Shown: positions 38,641 to 49,132 of the stretch, piece after piece
Layout: each line of letters begins with the position of its first letter
How positions within the stretch are numbered: position 1 is the first letter of the stretch
Assembly (NCBI GenBank): GCA_036971475.1
Contig: JBAIZL010000008.1
Span: 33,842,086 to 33,906,085 of the forward strand
Reading direction: 5' to 3'
From: Prosapia bicincta
Lineage: Eukaryota; Arthropoda; Insecta; Hemiptera; Cercopidae
DNA: 64,000 bases
The notes under the pieces: model-generated
Seen by the model: only the letters and a program-made list of their open reading frames with translations
What the model was told of the DNA's origin: nothing
Databases searched by the model: none
Made by a program: the position numbers and the translations under genes

Positions 38641-39630
38641 TACTTACTTGCTGTTCAGTGCAGGTTTTGTATTTTCGTATTTTGCCGTGACATTTCTCAG
38701 CTGTACAACTGGTCTCTTGATCCTCGTTGACGTTTGACCTGTGGCCAGCATTTTAGCCAGTGCAACTTTGTTAACGTCGATTGTAGACGATTTAGCGTTC
38801 TCAAGTTGGTATTACTGCTTCCTTTCTTCTACATTTTCTGTACAGTTTTTCCGTCTTAACACAAGAATTTCGTCACTCGACTAGGTCAGTCCTTGGTTAA
38901 ACCGCGCAGCTCTTTTCCGCATTGGCTTTGTCTTAGTAGCCAATTTATATGTACCGCGAGCATTTAATAATATGTGTAAAAGTTCGGACAGTGTCGATTG
39001 CCATTTTGAACTATAATTCGTCGTTCTGTTAAAGTGTAGTTTGGTTACACCGCTTGTGAAACTTTAGTGCGTAGCCGCGTGGTATGCAGATTTATAAGTG
39101 CCTTTGTAAGGTGAAACTTGTACATGTTACTCATGGTTTAAATTGAGTTTTAGTGACTTTACTGCCGTCAAGACGTCTCTGCAGCATCCGACGACCACAG
39201 TACTGTGGAAGCTCCACTACCTCGCTCTTCAGAAAGTTACATCACTTCTTACCTCGGTTAAGTGCTTAGTTAAGGTTTAATGAGAACTTGTCGTTTATAT
39301 TCGTGTTAAATTCAGTTTCGTTGTTGATTTGTTTCTAAATGACTTGATTTTAATTATTGCGGTTTTAAACTTTCTGTGTTAAATGTTAATCACGATTGCG
39401 CTACTTCTAGTAAGCTTACCGCCAATGCTTTGTATCTCACCTCGTTTTGTTCTAACTTTAGTCTCTCTACAGACTAAACACTTGCTGACATATTCGAAAT
39501 AATCATTTCATTTACAAAGCTGAGCACCTACTCTTTTTTTATAAGTAGTTGGTTAGCTTCGTAAATGAAACAATTGTTTCGAAACGCATCAGCAAGTAAG
39601 TTTTAAAGTATTCACTCAGTTATGCAATAA
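38640..39630 (+). mobile_element. Higher-GC segment ending in PLE family D repeat
   Basis: The stretch 38640-39540 is markedly less AT-rich than its flanks but has no long open frame. It ends in a family D terminal repeat at 39548-39630. By position it may be the untranslated part of a family D PLE; this is inference. In the repeat, 39556-39593 shows GCT/AGC closing, core TCGTAAA plus T, a perfect 7-bp self-complementary hairpin GAAACAA/TTGTTTC, GAAA and UC. Confidence 0.4.
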
Positions 39631-40199
39631 TTACTTGTAGTTTTATCAATGAATTCAAGATGATTACAACAAGCAAAAATATTACATTTATCCAACTAAA
39701 AAAAACATTATAAAAAAATTAAATGAATAACATCTAACACTCACAAGGTAATGAGACTAACTAATAATTAAATAAGATTGGATAAGCAAAAAGATAATCA
39801 GTTTCTGTATTTGTCCTATCCATTATATTTTTCCTAACTCAAAAAAGCAATTAGGAAAACGATGAATAAAATGTGAAATCCAAGTAAATTAACCATTGGT
39901 TAAGCGAGGTATATTTACTCAGCCATATCCATTATGCTGGGTCAATTAAAAGATAAGAGATAACCATGTTTTTCCAGCTCATAAAATGTTAAGGAATATA
40001 ATAAATAAAATTGAAAATTTTATTCACAGACTAAACATTAAGTAAACAATGTTTGGCTAAGTAAGATGTTTTCCGGCTTGTAAAACTCAACTTATGATTA
40101 CTAATAATGTTGCAGGGTTTAATATTTAATACTGTTAGATTTGGTTTTATAATTTTATACTAGTATTTAATTCAGTTATAAGTGTTTTTTTATTTACGT

Positions 40200-40425
40200 G
40201 CCACTATGACAACAACTTGAAGCAACTGTGGCGTAAATGTTTATATTAAATAAAAACAACCTCTTACCACAAATTCAACAATTTTCATTTTAACCTAATG
40301 TACATTTCGATCACAAAGTAATCAATTTCAGGGGTATTTTACACATAACTTATTTTATACCTCTGATTTTATTTTATAAATTATTTGTAAAATACCTCTG
40401 AAGATGATTACTTTGTACCACTATG
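40200..40425 (-). repeat. PLE-like terminal repeat, family H, copy 2
   Basis: On the minus strand, 40335-40293 forms the best-preserved family H fold. ACC(C) pairs with AGGT. The core is CTGAAAT (CTGAAGA in the other copies) plus T. Stem II is a perfect 6-bp GATTAC/GTGATC hairpin (one G-U) with loop TTT. GAAA follows, then stem III AUGUACAU starting from the last A of GAAA, and H17 = U. A second, partial copy in + orientation at 40390-40418 has the intact CTGAAGA core, making a head-to-head arrangement. Confidence 0.55.
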
Positions 40426-41062
40426 ACGTTTATGCCTTTGTTCAGAAATATTGATTAAAAAATGTTAATCAAATATTTATCTACCTTTATTTCTGCATAA
40501 TATTTATTATACAAGGGGTTTTAATAAAATTGTCATTAGTAATTAAATGAAGTTTTTATTAGTAAAATTAAAGATATTTAATTTACAAAATTCATTTAAA
40601 ATCTCATTCTAACCTATATTGTGTGTGCTGAATAAGAAATAGCCAGTTGAAGCAATGTCAAATTTCAGTGGGTGATTTCTAAAGTAATCTGCTCTTAATA
40701 TAAAATAAATATGTAAAAAAAATATTGTAATTCAATTCTGGGTATAACTTCATAATTGTTGTGTAGTTCCTAATATATTAAAATAAAAACTAATATTTCT
40801 CTAACATATTTACCTATGAAGTAGCTGTAACATGTGTATGAGTTGTTAAATTTTCTGTGAATCACTTTTGTTTATACTAATTTTATTATAAATAGTATTA
40901 AAAATACTGTTATAAATTAAAGGGCAACAGACCATTAACATTTATTTTCTTCTTAAGAATGTAATGAGTATTGATCCACACATCATAAATCTTATTTTTA
41001 CTAATAGAGAATATCGTCTATTTATTATTTATCTTTAGTTTTTAATTGCATATGTTTTTCAG

Positions 41063-41324
41063 AATATGTGAGGAATTCAATGTGATTGCTAACTATGCCA
41101 TACAAATTCCAAACACTACAGAAGAGCTTGTGCTGATGGGTCAGTATATGAAGTATAACTCCACAGTTTTTATTGACAAGATAAAAGACAGAATTCTACG
41201 TTCTATTCAGTTAGGTGTTCAACTTGTGGACTACACGAATCTATCTGAAGAGCACCTTTCACTTAATGTTAAGGCTATTAATTGGTTGAGTGAAATCATT
41301 CCAATTTTTGATGAATGTTCGTCT
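41063..41324 (+). CDS. Axonemal dynein heavy chain, exon 8
   Basis: The acceptor is TTTTTCAG and the donor TCGTCT|GTAAGT; one base completes the Lys codon of exon 7, then 87 codons. CEEFNVIANYAIQIPNTTEELVLM is strongly characteristic of axonemal dynein heavy chain tails of the DNAH3/7/12 type. It continues through YTNLSEEHLSLNVKAINW to IIPIFDECSS. This is the exon with the clearest family signature. Confidence 0.9.
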
Positions 41325-41466
41325 GTAAGTACGGTTAAATCCATCTACTTAATGAAATTCTTAATGTGTTTGATGAAGTATTTGTGTATTTTTAGAAATA
41401 CACTTTCTTGTCTTCCAAGTGTTTCTGTGAACTGTATATTGATGTATTTGTTACATTTTATTTCAG

Positions 41467-41610
41467 TTGTATGAAGTTGCTAAGAATGATCTTGAAGAAC
41501 GGCTTCAAAAAACAACTGAAAAACTTAACAAAGATTTGGAAGATTTAGGGCCTTTACTTATGAGTCTAAGCAACATGGACGATACTTCTAAAATAACTGA
41601 ATATGTTCAG
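41467..41610 (+). CDS. Axonemal dynein heavy chain, exon 9
   Basis: Forty-eight codons, phase 0 on both sides, between ATTTCAG and CAG|GTGACT, after an intron of only 142 bp. It encodes YEVAKNDLEERLQKTTEKLN and DLEDLGPLLMSL, a coiled-coil-like charged stretch before the linker. Confidence 0.9.
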
Positions 41611-41784
41611 GTGACTATGATTTTGACCTTTTACTTCCTATGTTGTAAATATTAACTTAATAAATATAATACTTTTACTCATGTTAAATAATATAAAATT
41701 ATTATTTTAAAATAACAGTTTTCGTGTTTGTAAAAGATTTTCTCCGTGTTTTTTTAAAAAAAATTAATCTTTCACAAACATTGT

Positions 41785-41945
41785 AAAAATAATAACTTGG
41801 AGCAACTATGAAGTAATTTTTAATTATAAATAAATAAATCCTCTTAAACCACACAAACGTTTTATTCAAGTCATTATGTACATTTCGATTGCAAAGCAAT
41901 ATCTTCAGAGGATATTATTACAAGACTAACTACATTTTGTCAGTC
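41785..41945 (-). repeat. PLE-like terminal repeat, family H, copy 3
   Basis: Begins with the GGAGCAACTATGAAGTA block shared by the family. On the minus strand, 41912-41877 has a canonical CTGAAGA core plus T, hairpin ATTGC/GCAAT with loop TTT, C, GAAA and the self-complementary TGTACA. Stem I is not complementary in this copy. It ends just before a long (TA)n. Confidence 0.5.
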
Positions 41946-41952
41946 ACATTCA

Positions 41953-41956
<4 letters not shown>

Positions 41957-42019
<63 letters not shown>
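41957..42019. repeat. (TA)n microsatellite
   Basis: About 60 bp of pure TA, directly abutting the left end of the PLE composite at 42020. Confidence 0.97.
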
Positions 42020-42023
<4 letters not shown>

Positions 42024-42075
42024 AATTGTTACTATCTGGAGTACATCTGTTCATTCTGCAGTCCATAAATTCGCA

Positions 42076-42123
42076 GTTCCGACGTTTCGCTAGAATCTCA
42101 TCCAGCATTGACGAGGTGAACCC
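42076..42123 (-). ncRNA. Hammerhead-like element, family C
   Basis: On the minus strand: GTTC-AC-C; core TCGTCAA plus T; hairpin GCTGGA/TCTAGC (one G-U) with a 6-base loop; GAAA; CG; UC; and GGAAC, which can pair with the initial GTTC..C around a two-base bulge. Stem III is only two pairs with no loop, which would need a dimer to form. The same segment occurs at 44711-44749 (minus; the right part is like copy 1) and, with one change, at 45945-45990 (plus). Confidence 0.45.
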
Positions 42124-42220
42124 AACAACAGTAGAAGAGCGAGTGAAGAGCGCAGAAAACTCGGCTCCTATATATAGAGGAAAGAAGCCACGCCCATTGA
42201 CGTCAATACACACACTGAGG

Positions 42221-44593
42221 TCAATCCACACTCACCTGATCCAAACAATTACTCACATTCCTTTGCCTTTGTTCACCTTTCTGCCGATAAAATCTATCGA
42301 TGACACACTTCCAAACTACGGGCAAATTCAAAGTATCATCGCGTTTATTAAGACTCCCTTGCTTCTCTATTTCGATAGCCTCACGAATAATTCTAGTCCT
42401 GTAGTTTTCCACTTGAGCAATCTGTCGGCAAGATTGGAAATCAATGGTATGTCCTGTATCGCAGTGGTGCCTGTACAGAGCCGACGTTTTCTGCTTGTTT
42501 TTAAGGCCCAGTTTGTGCTCCTCAAGCCTAGCTGAGATACGTCTGTTCGTTTGGCCAATGTACGATTTCTTACAAACTCCACAAGAAACGCTGTAAACAC
42601 CATGGTTTTCCAAGAAGATCTTATCTTTGGCGTTACCAACAACCTTGTCGATGGTGAGGTAAGGTTTGTAAACGGAACGTAAACCATGCCTCCTAAAGAG
42701 TCTGCCAATCCTGTCAGTAGTTCCTTTAATAAAGGGCAGAATAACAGTACCAGCTTTCTCAGTCTCTTTTTCATCCACGTCAACAGGAAGGGCACTTTGG
42801 CGGTGTAACGCTTTATTAATGGCATATTCCTTATAGCCATTGCTTCTAAGCACCTCTCTCATAGTAATAAGTTCTTGGTCCCTCGAATCGATGTCTGTTA
42901 ACTTGTGAGACCGAGAGAAGAGCGTGTCGGCGACAGCCTGGATCTGAGATGGGTGGTGATGTGACTCAGCGTTAAGATATCTATTGGTATGAGTCGGTTT
43001 TCTGTAGATCGAATGGTGAACACAACCATTCTGACCCTTCCTAACCAAGACGTCCAGAAACGGCAAGCAGCCATCACTCTCCAGTTCTAAAGTGAAAAAT
43101 ATCCTGGAGTGGCGAGAGTTGAGGTACGTAAGAAACTTATCAAGTTCTGTGCCACCATGTTGCCAAATCATAAAGACGTCATCTACATAACGAAACCAAG
43201 CTTTAGGCCTGAGAAAAGCATCATTCAGGGCGTCTTGCTCAAAGAACGTCATAAAAATATTGGCTACAGCTGGAGAAAGAGAAGATCCCATAGGGGCACC
43301 ATCAAGTTGCCTGAAAAACTGTTCATTAAACAAAAAATAAGTGTTTTTGAGACAGTGCCTAGCCAGATCCTAGACGTGCGGAGGGAGCTCTTCAAAAATA
43401 GACATCCTCTTAAGCACTTCATCAATGGGAACGCTGGGGAACAATGACTTGACATCCAAGCTAGCCATTATGTCACTTTCTTCAACTTGGATTCCCTGCA
43501 GCACTTGGACAAAATGTTCAGAGTTCTTGATATAGGAATCAGCCTTCTGAACCAATGGCTGCATAAGTTTAGCCAAATATTTCTCCAGTTTCTGAAGAGG
43601 TGAATTAATAGCACTCACTATAGGTCTCATAGGAATGCCCGGTTTATGGATTTTAGGTAAACCATATAACTTAGGACATCTACTAGATTTTTCCCGAGGA
43701 ATTATCCTGGATTAAGTTTCCTCATCGATAGGAGTCTGTTTAATAATCCGCCTGGTAGTATTTTCCAAGTAGGTGGTTGGATCGTTCTTAACAACTTTGT
43801 AACTTTCATCATTAAGGATCTCCTTCATCTTGTCAATATAATCTGAAGTATTTAAAACAACAGTAGCGTTACCCTTATCAGCCGGCAGTATAGTAATGTT
43901 TCCATTATTTTTCAGTTTGAAAAGGGCTCTCTTTTCTCTAGGGCTGAGATTAGGTTTAGGAATTCTGCTAGTACGTAAAATACTAGCAACCTCCTGACGA
44001 ATCTCTTCAGCTTCAGTTTTATCCATGTATGCGATAGATGTTTCAACCTCAGATATTATTTCCTCTAAAGGAAGCCTGTTAGGACCAATGGCAAAGTTAA
44101 ACCCTTTACATAGGACAGAGATTTCAGCATCACTGAGGCTGTAGCTAGAAATGTTCTTCACAACCAAGTCAGGATCCAGAGTCTGACGATGAATTTCAGA
44201 GGTTTTAGCAGTAAGGTTATTAAACTTTTTCACCTGTTTCTCAGTTTTCAGACCTATATTGGTTTCTGATCTCCAAGCCACTAGAGTATCGATACGATCC
44301 CACAAAATACGATGAACAACATTGCTAAGGTCAATGTGCAAAGTGAAAAGTTCCCTTTTAGTGGTAGCAAGGTTCTTCCTAGTGCGATAAATTTGTTCTC
44401 TAAGTAGAGCTTTACTGGCATTCTGAAGAATATTTTCTGTTCTCCAAGTCTTGGCGTGATGCGACAACTTAGTGAAAGTAGGCAGGACGTTGTTGTTACG
44501 ACAACAGATCAGAAAACGAAGGTCACAGATGAGAGTAGACTTCTTCAAACGCAGCTTCTCATATTGCTTGATAATACGGAATATAGTCTCCAC
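42221..44593 (-). pseudogene. PLE reverse transcriptase-GIY-YIG endonuclease
   Basis: Three minus-strand open pieces in order. Piece 44593-43712 (293 aa) is the N-terminal domain, with ILPADKGNATVVLNTSDY, the PLE motif just before the RT. Piece 43630-43370 has MASLDVKSLFPSVPIDEVL (first catalytic Asp region). Piece 43333-42221 (370 aa) has GAPMGSSLSPAVANIFM, the catalytic FRYVDDVF, then the C-terminal endonuclease with SCGVCKKSYIGQTNRR and CDTGHTIDF. Joined, it would be about 790 residues, normal for PLEs. A stop at 43712 and a frame change near 43350 break it; all catalytic motifs are otherwise present. Confidence 0.9.
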
Positions 44594-44640
44594 ATAGAGA
44601 TTTATAATGCTGATACGTATTCCTTCACGGATGGAAAAAT

Positions 44641-45887
44641 ATGATGAATTGTTACTATCTGGAGTACATCAGTTCATTCTGCAATCCATAAATTCGCAGT
44701 TCCGACGTTTCGCTAGAATCTCATCCAGCATTGACGAGGTGAACCCAACAACAGTAGACAGAAAACTCGGCTCCTATATATAGAGGAAAGAAGCCACGCC
44801 CATTGACGTCAATACACACACTGACGTCAATCCACACTCACCTGATCCAAACAATTACTCACATTCCTTTGCCTTTGTTCACCTTTCTGCCGATAAAATC
44901 TATCGATGGCACACTTCCAAACTACGGGCAAATTCAAAGTATCATCGCGTTTATTAAGACTCCCTTGCTTCTCTATTTCGATAGCCTCACGAATAATTCT
45001 AGTCCTGTAGTTTTCCACTTGAGCAATCTGTCGGCAAGATTGGAAATCAATGGTATGTCCTGTATCGCAGTGGTGCCTGTACAGAGCCGACGTTTTCTGC
45101 TTGTTTTTAAGGCGCAGTTTGTGCTCCTCAAGCCTAGCTGAGATACGTCTGTTCGTTTGGCCAATGTACGATTTCTTACAAACTCCACAAGAAACGCTGT
45201 AAACACCATGGTTTTCCAAGAAGATCTTATCTTTGGCGTTACCAACAACCTTGTCGATGGTGAGGTAAGGTTTGTAAACGGAACGTAAACCATGCCTCCT
45301 AAAGAGTCTGCCAATCCTGTCAGTAGTTCCTTTAATAAAGGGCAGAATAACAGTACCAGCTTTCTCAGTCTCTTTTTCATCCACGTCAACAGGAAGGGCA
45401 CTTTGGCGGTGTAACGCTTTATTAATGGCATATTCCTTATAGCCATTGCTTCTAAGCACCTCTCTCATAGTAATAAGTTCTTGGTCCCTCGAATTGATGT
45501 CTGTTAACTTGTGAGACCGAGAGAAGAGCGTGTCGGCGACAGCCTGGATCTGAGATGGGTGGTGATGTGACTCAGCGTTAAGATATCTATTGGTATGAGT
45601 CGGTTTTCTGTAGATCGAATGGTGAACACAACCATTCTGACCCTTCCTAACCAAGACGTCCAGAAACGGCAAGCAGCCATCACTCTCCAGTTCTAAAGTG
45701 AAAAATATCCTGGAGTGGCGAGAGTTGAGGTACGTAAGAAACTTATCAAGTTCTGTGCCACCATGTTGCCAAATCATAAAGACGTCATCTACATAACGAA
45801 ACCAAGCTTTAGGCCTGAGAAAAGCATCATTCAGGGCGTCTTGCTCAAAGAACATCATAAAAATATTGGCTACAGCTGGAGAAAGAG
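44641..45887 (-). mobile_element. Penelope-like element, family C, copy 2 (5'-truncated)
   Basis: Terminal repeat 44641-44800, then 45858-44827 on the minus strand encodes the RT from ADD-proximal sequence (FRYVDDVF) to the end of the GIY-YIG domain in a single open frame. It is nearly identical to copy 1 (a few substitutions only). The 5' part is missing: sequence matching copy 1 stops at about 45887 and is replaced by an inverted terminal repeat. Partial tandem of this sort is the usual PLE structure. Confidence 0.9.
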
Positions 45888-46080
45888 CTGTTATATAGGA
45901 ACCGAGTTTTCTGCGCTCTTCACTCGCTCTTCTACTGTTGTTGGGTTCACCTCGTCAATGCTGGATGAGATTCTAGCGAAACATCGGAACTGCGAATTTA
46001 TGGACTGCAGAATGAACGGATGTACTCCAGATAGTAACAATTCATCATATTTTTCCATCCGTGAAGGAATACGTATCAGC
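45888..46080 (+). repeat. PLE family C inverted terminal repeat
   Basis: An inverted copy of the family C terminal repeat (complete hammerhead-like segment included), followed by the ~40-bp leader CATATTTTTCCATCCGTGAAG and on, which at 44609-44640 begins copy 1. It runs into (TA)n at 46081. It caps the truncated copy 2, so the composite has terminal repeats at both outer ends in opposite orientation. Confidence 0.85.
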
Positions 46081-46435
46081 ATATATATATATATATATAT
46101 ATGTATACACACATACAAACACACACACATTGTTCTTACACCGCACCTCTTACACTATCCATCCAATTGCAAATCGGCAAGGTCCACCTGCCGATAAGTC
46201 TGATCCATCAACTTGACTTTTTTGAAAAGGCTAACTTTACAATATTTGAATTTACAGTTATAATTATTGATAATGTTTTAAAAAAACAAATAAGACTACT
46301 ACTATCACTTACCTAACGAATATAATACAGGATTCGAGGTATGTAAACCTTTAGTTAAATCTTTATTAAATGGTAGGCTAATATTTTTATTTTTGACAAT
46401 TTATTTTTCTGGTATTACAGTGGTGTAATTTTTTC

Positions 46436-46663
46436 TCAGATTACTGAAATTATGTTTTCTATATTACCGATGATTTTATGGTTATATCTGTTAAATCTGG
46501 TCATTTCATTAATTCCCGTAAGTTCAGTGTCAAATATTATTTTATTGAAAGGTGTTCTAATTAATCTATTAATTATGGTATTAAATGCTGCGAATTTATG
46601 TGGTTTCCAATGGTTTGAATCTGATAGCTGGCTTGCTGTGCCAGTGTCTAGGACTTTACTCAT
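46436..46663 (-). pseudogene. PLE/LINE coding fragment (RT-downstream region)
   Basis: The minus frame reads DSNHWKPHKFAAFNTIINRL and then FNKIIFDTELTGINEM followed by a YNHKII segment. The HK.AAFN..I.RL pattern resembles the region after the RT in PLEs and related retroelements. It is open for 75 codons but has no start context and no RT attached. It lies just before the hairpin array. Confidence 0.45.
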
Positions 46664-46770
46664 GACCTGTTTTCATAGTAGGTCCCTGGCTGTTGAGATA
46701 ACATATGTCTTTATGTGAGAAAAACACATTTTCTCACTCCACAAATTTTATTAATTAAATCATGTTTTCA

Positions 46771-47455
46771 GAAACTGTTTCCTTCATCAGTGATGAAGCT
46801 ACACTAGCCATCTGAGTGTAGTTCTATCACTAATGAAGGCCACTGTTTCCTTCATCAGTGATAAAGCTACACTAGCCATCTCAGTGTAGTTCTATCACTA
46901 ATGAAGGAAACTGTTTCCTTGATCAGTGATAAAGCTACACTAGCCATCTCAGTGTAGTTCTATCACTAATGAAGGAAACTGTTTCCTTCATCAGTGATAA
47001 AGCTACACTAGCCATCTGAGTGTAGTTCTATCACTAATGAAGGACACTGTTTCCTTGATCAGTGGTAAAGCTACACTAGCCATCTGAGTGTAGTTCTATC
47101 ACTAACGAAGGACACTGTTTCCTTGATCAGTGATAAAGCTAAACTAGCCATCTGAGTGTAGTTCTATCACTAATGAAGGAAACTGTTTCCTTGATCAGTG
47201 ATAAAGCTACACTAGCCACCTGAGTGTATTTCTATCACTTAAGAAGGAATCTGTTTCCTTGATCAGTGATAAAGCTACACTAGCCATCTGAGTGTAGTTT
47301 TATCACTAATGAAGGAAACTGTTTTCTTCATCATTGATAAAGCTACACTAGCCATCTCAGTGTAGTTCTATCACTAATGAAGGAAACTGTTTCCTTGATC
47401 AGTGATAAAGCTACACTAGCCATCTGAGTGTAGTTCTATCACTAATGAAGGCCAC
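46771..47455. repeat. 68-bp tandem array of hairpin units, ~10 copies
   Basis: Ten units of 68 bp, each starting near CTGTTTCCTTSATCAGTGAT (46775, 46843, 46911 and on) and ending with CACTAATGAAGG. Within a unit the two halves are complementary over about 24 bp (AGTGTAG/CTACACT, TATCAC/GTGATA, TTCATTA/TGATGAA), with loop around GCCATCTGAG. GGAAACAGTTTCC at the unit junctions is itself a palindrome. Minus-strand units carry CTGATSAAGGAAAC. Confidence 0.95.
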
Positions 47456-48110
47456 CATCAATTAACAAAATTTGTGAGAAAAAAGTGTATATGAGGGTAT
47501 ATTTCCTACATATTCAATGTCATAAGCTAAGCTCTTACCCATATTATCAAAAACATGTGTTTTTATATAATCTTTTGGTCCATTTAATGTATGTTTAGTG
47601 TACAATTAAATTACCCAACAAAAGTAAAATTTTTAGTTCAAAAACTAATTATTAAATAATAACTTTAACTATAGAATGTAATTATACTGAGAAAAAAAAA
47701 TGTAAATCCCTGACAAAAAAGGAATGGGTTTTTTTTGCCAATGCTATTTGTTGTTTTGCTGCAACAATACTTAGAAAAGTACTTCATTGTGTGAAACCAG
47801 AGATGAAACTGAATAAAATGAGCCCCACCAGGAATTCCTACAAGCAGCAATATTGTAAAAAAAGTTTTGCTTTTTGATAAAAACAGCTTGAATAAACTGT
47901 TATGTAACTCCTGAGGCAGGTTGTAACGTTTCGCTGCCACAGACATGTTAAATTTACATATCAATCAAGAAAAAATGAAGATTTCAATAACTTGGTGTAT
48001 TGAAGTTTAATTTATGTTGATGTATATTTATGAAGCACTTAGTGGTAGAAAAATTTGTTTACAATTAATAATAATAACTTCATAAAGTCAGTGCAACGGA
48101 AAAATAATTA
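47455..48110. other. AT-rich intron, nothing recognised
   Basis: A 99-codon minus frame at 47964-47665 (MICKFNMSVAAKRYNLPQEL...) has no recognisable domain and no clear splice context. It is probably chance or decayed repeat. Confidence 0.4.
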
Positions 48111-48152
48111 ACAACGTGAAATATCACGATATATATGTATATATATATATAT
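48060..48152 (+). repeat. PLE family B outer end next to (TA)n
   Basis: CATAAAGTCAGTGCAACGG followed by ATATCACGATATATA matches the outer part of family B seen at 54455-54505 and, inverted, at 63810-63880. It merges into (TA)n at 48122-48152. Confidence 0.55.
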
Positions 48153-48169
48153 AGGTTAGTTTTGGTTGG

Positions 48170-48421
48170 TAAAGATTATTTAGATTTTTTGGACTAGGAG
48201 ACTGACAGACTTACCTTGGTAAGAGTCCACTCTGTAGTCTTGAAATAGAAACACATAAAAGCACTTAAACAATGATATATTTCAACCACACAGTGGTCTT
48301 TGTCAATCGAAGAGAAAACACAAAGTATATCATTGTTTATGTGCTTTTATGTGTTTCTATTTCAAGACTACAGAGTGGACTCTTACCAAGGTAAGTCTGT
48401 CAGTCTCCTAGTCCAAAAAAT
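48170..48421. repeat. PLE family G inverted pair
   Basis: The left arm 48170-48283 and right arm 48326-48421 are complementary (ACTTACCTTGGTAAGAGTCC is near both ends). The left arm continues through a hammerhead-like element at 48274-48310 (minus). The right arm starts at TATATCATTG, exactly the segment that lies at and after the expected cleavage position. Confidence 0.8.
48270..48310 (-). ncRNA. Hammerhead-like element, family G (U3-A8 core)
   Basis: Minus strand: core TTGACAA (48306-48300) plus A; stem II GACCAC/GTGGTT with loop TGT; GAAA at 48283-48280; then TATATC. The homologous repeat at 63222-63380 has the canonical core CTGAAGA with the same flanks, so within one family positions 3 and 8 differ together. 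Stem I is short here. Confidence 0.5.
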
Positions 48422-48446
48422 CTATATATATATATATATATATATG

Positions 48447-48770
48447 AAGTTAATATATTACTATTGTAAGTAATTTTATCCACCATTAAGTGCAATGATT
48501 TTACCTTGTGTGATGAGGCGCCTTTCGGTCACTTGACCATTGTCGAATCACTGATGACTTTTTCTCAATTTTTCTGGTGTGGATGTTCGGTCCGTGATGT
48601 TGGTACTTGTTGACGTCATACACGTTTCCTCTTGAGTCTTGTGTATAATGTTTTTGAATAGTATGTCTTCTGTATATGTTGTTTGTAGATTCATTAAATT
48701 GTTGTGTATGTTTTTGTAAATGTGGTATTTTTCTAGTGAGTTCTATAAAACTCATGAATTGTAAATTCAA
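48447..48770 (-). mobile_element. PLE family B 3' end: coding tail plus terminal repeat
   Basis: The terminal repeat (48447-48600) next to (TA)n is preceded on the minus strand by an 89-codon open frame (48770-48501) that runs into it and ends KAPHHTR. The frame content (MSFIELTRKIPHLQKHTQQF...) is compatible with a PLE C-terminal tail but has no GIY-YIG motif itself. Confidence 0.5.
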
Positions 48771-48833
48771 TTATAATTCTTTTATTTGTATTTTGACTTA
48801 GTTCTTTATTAATACACAAGAATACATATTGCG

Positions 48834-48836
<3 letters not shown>

Positions 48837-48880
<44 letters not shown>
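48837..48880. repeat. (TA)n with following T tract
   Basis: About 42 bp TA followed by a run of T at 48881-48898, then a family B end. Confidence 0.95.
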
Positions 48881-48883
<3 letters not shown>

Positions 48884-48899
48884 TTTTTTTTTTTTTTTC

Positions 48900-49132
48900 C
48901 GTTGCACTGACTTTATGAAGTTAATATATTACTATTGTAAGTAATTTTATCCACCATTAAGTGCAATGATTTTACCTTGAGTGATGAGGTGCCTTTCGGT
49001 CACTTGACCATTGTCGAATCACTCACTGAGTGATTCGACAATGGTCAAGTGACTGAAAGGCGCCTCATCACTCAAGGTAAAATCATTGCACTTAATGGTG
49101 GATAAAATTACTGACAATAGTAATATATTAAC

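Larger units (their letters stand above)
42020..44640 (-). mobile_element. Penelope-like element, family C, copy 1
   Basis: It includes a terminal repeat (42020-42180), then on the minus strand the full coding region from about 44593 to 42221, preceded by a short leader up to 44640. Copy 2 and its own terminal repeat follow in tandem at 44641. The left terminal repeat abuts (TA)n. The coding region is broken by two frame interruptions. Confidence 0.9.

Noticed and set aside
42367..42840. 157-codon frame overlapping the PLE endonuclease
   Set aside because: Shadow frame of the GIY-YIG/RT coding region; its twin at 44973-45446 has the same cause.
43109..43447. Plus-strand frame opposite the PLE RT
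   Set aside because: Antisense shadow of the RT-coding strand.
47900..47945. GCAGC-GAAA-CGUU string on the minus strand as another hammerhead
   Set aside because: No complementary stem II or stem I around it.
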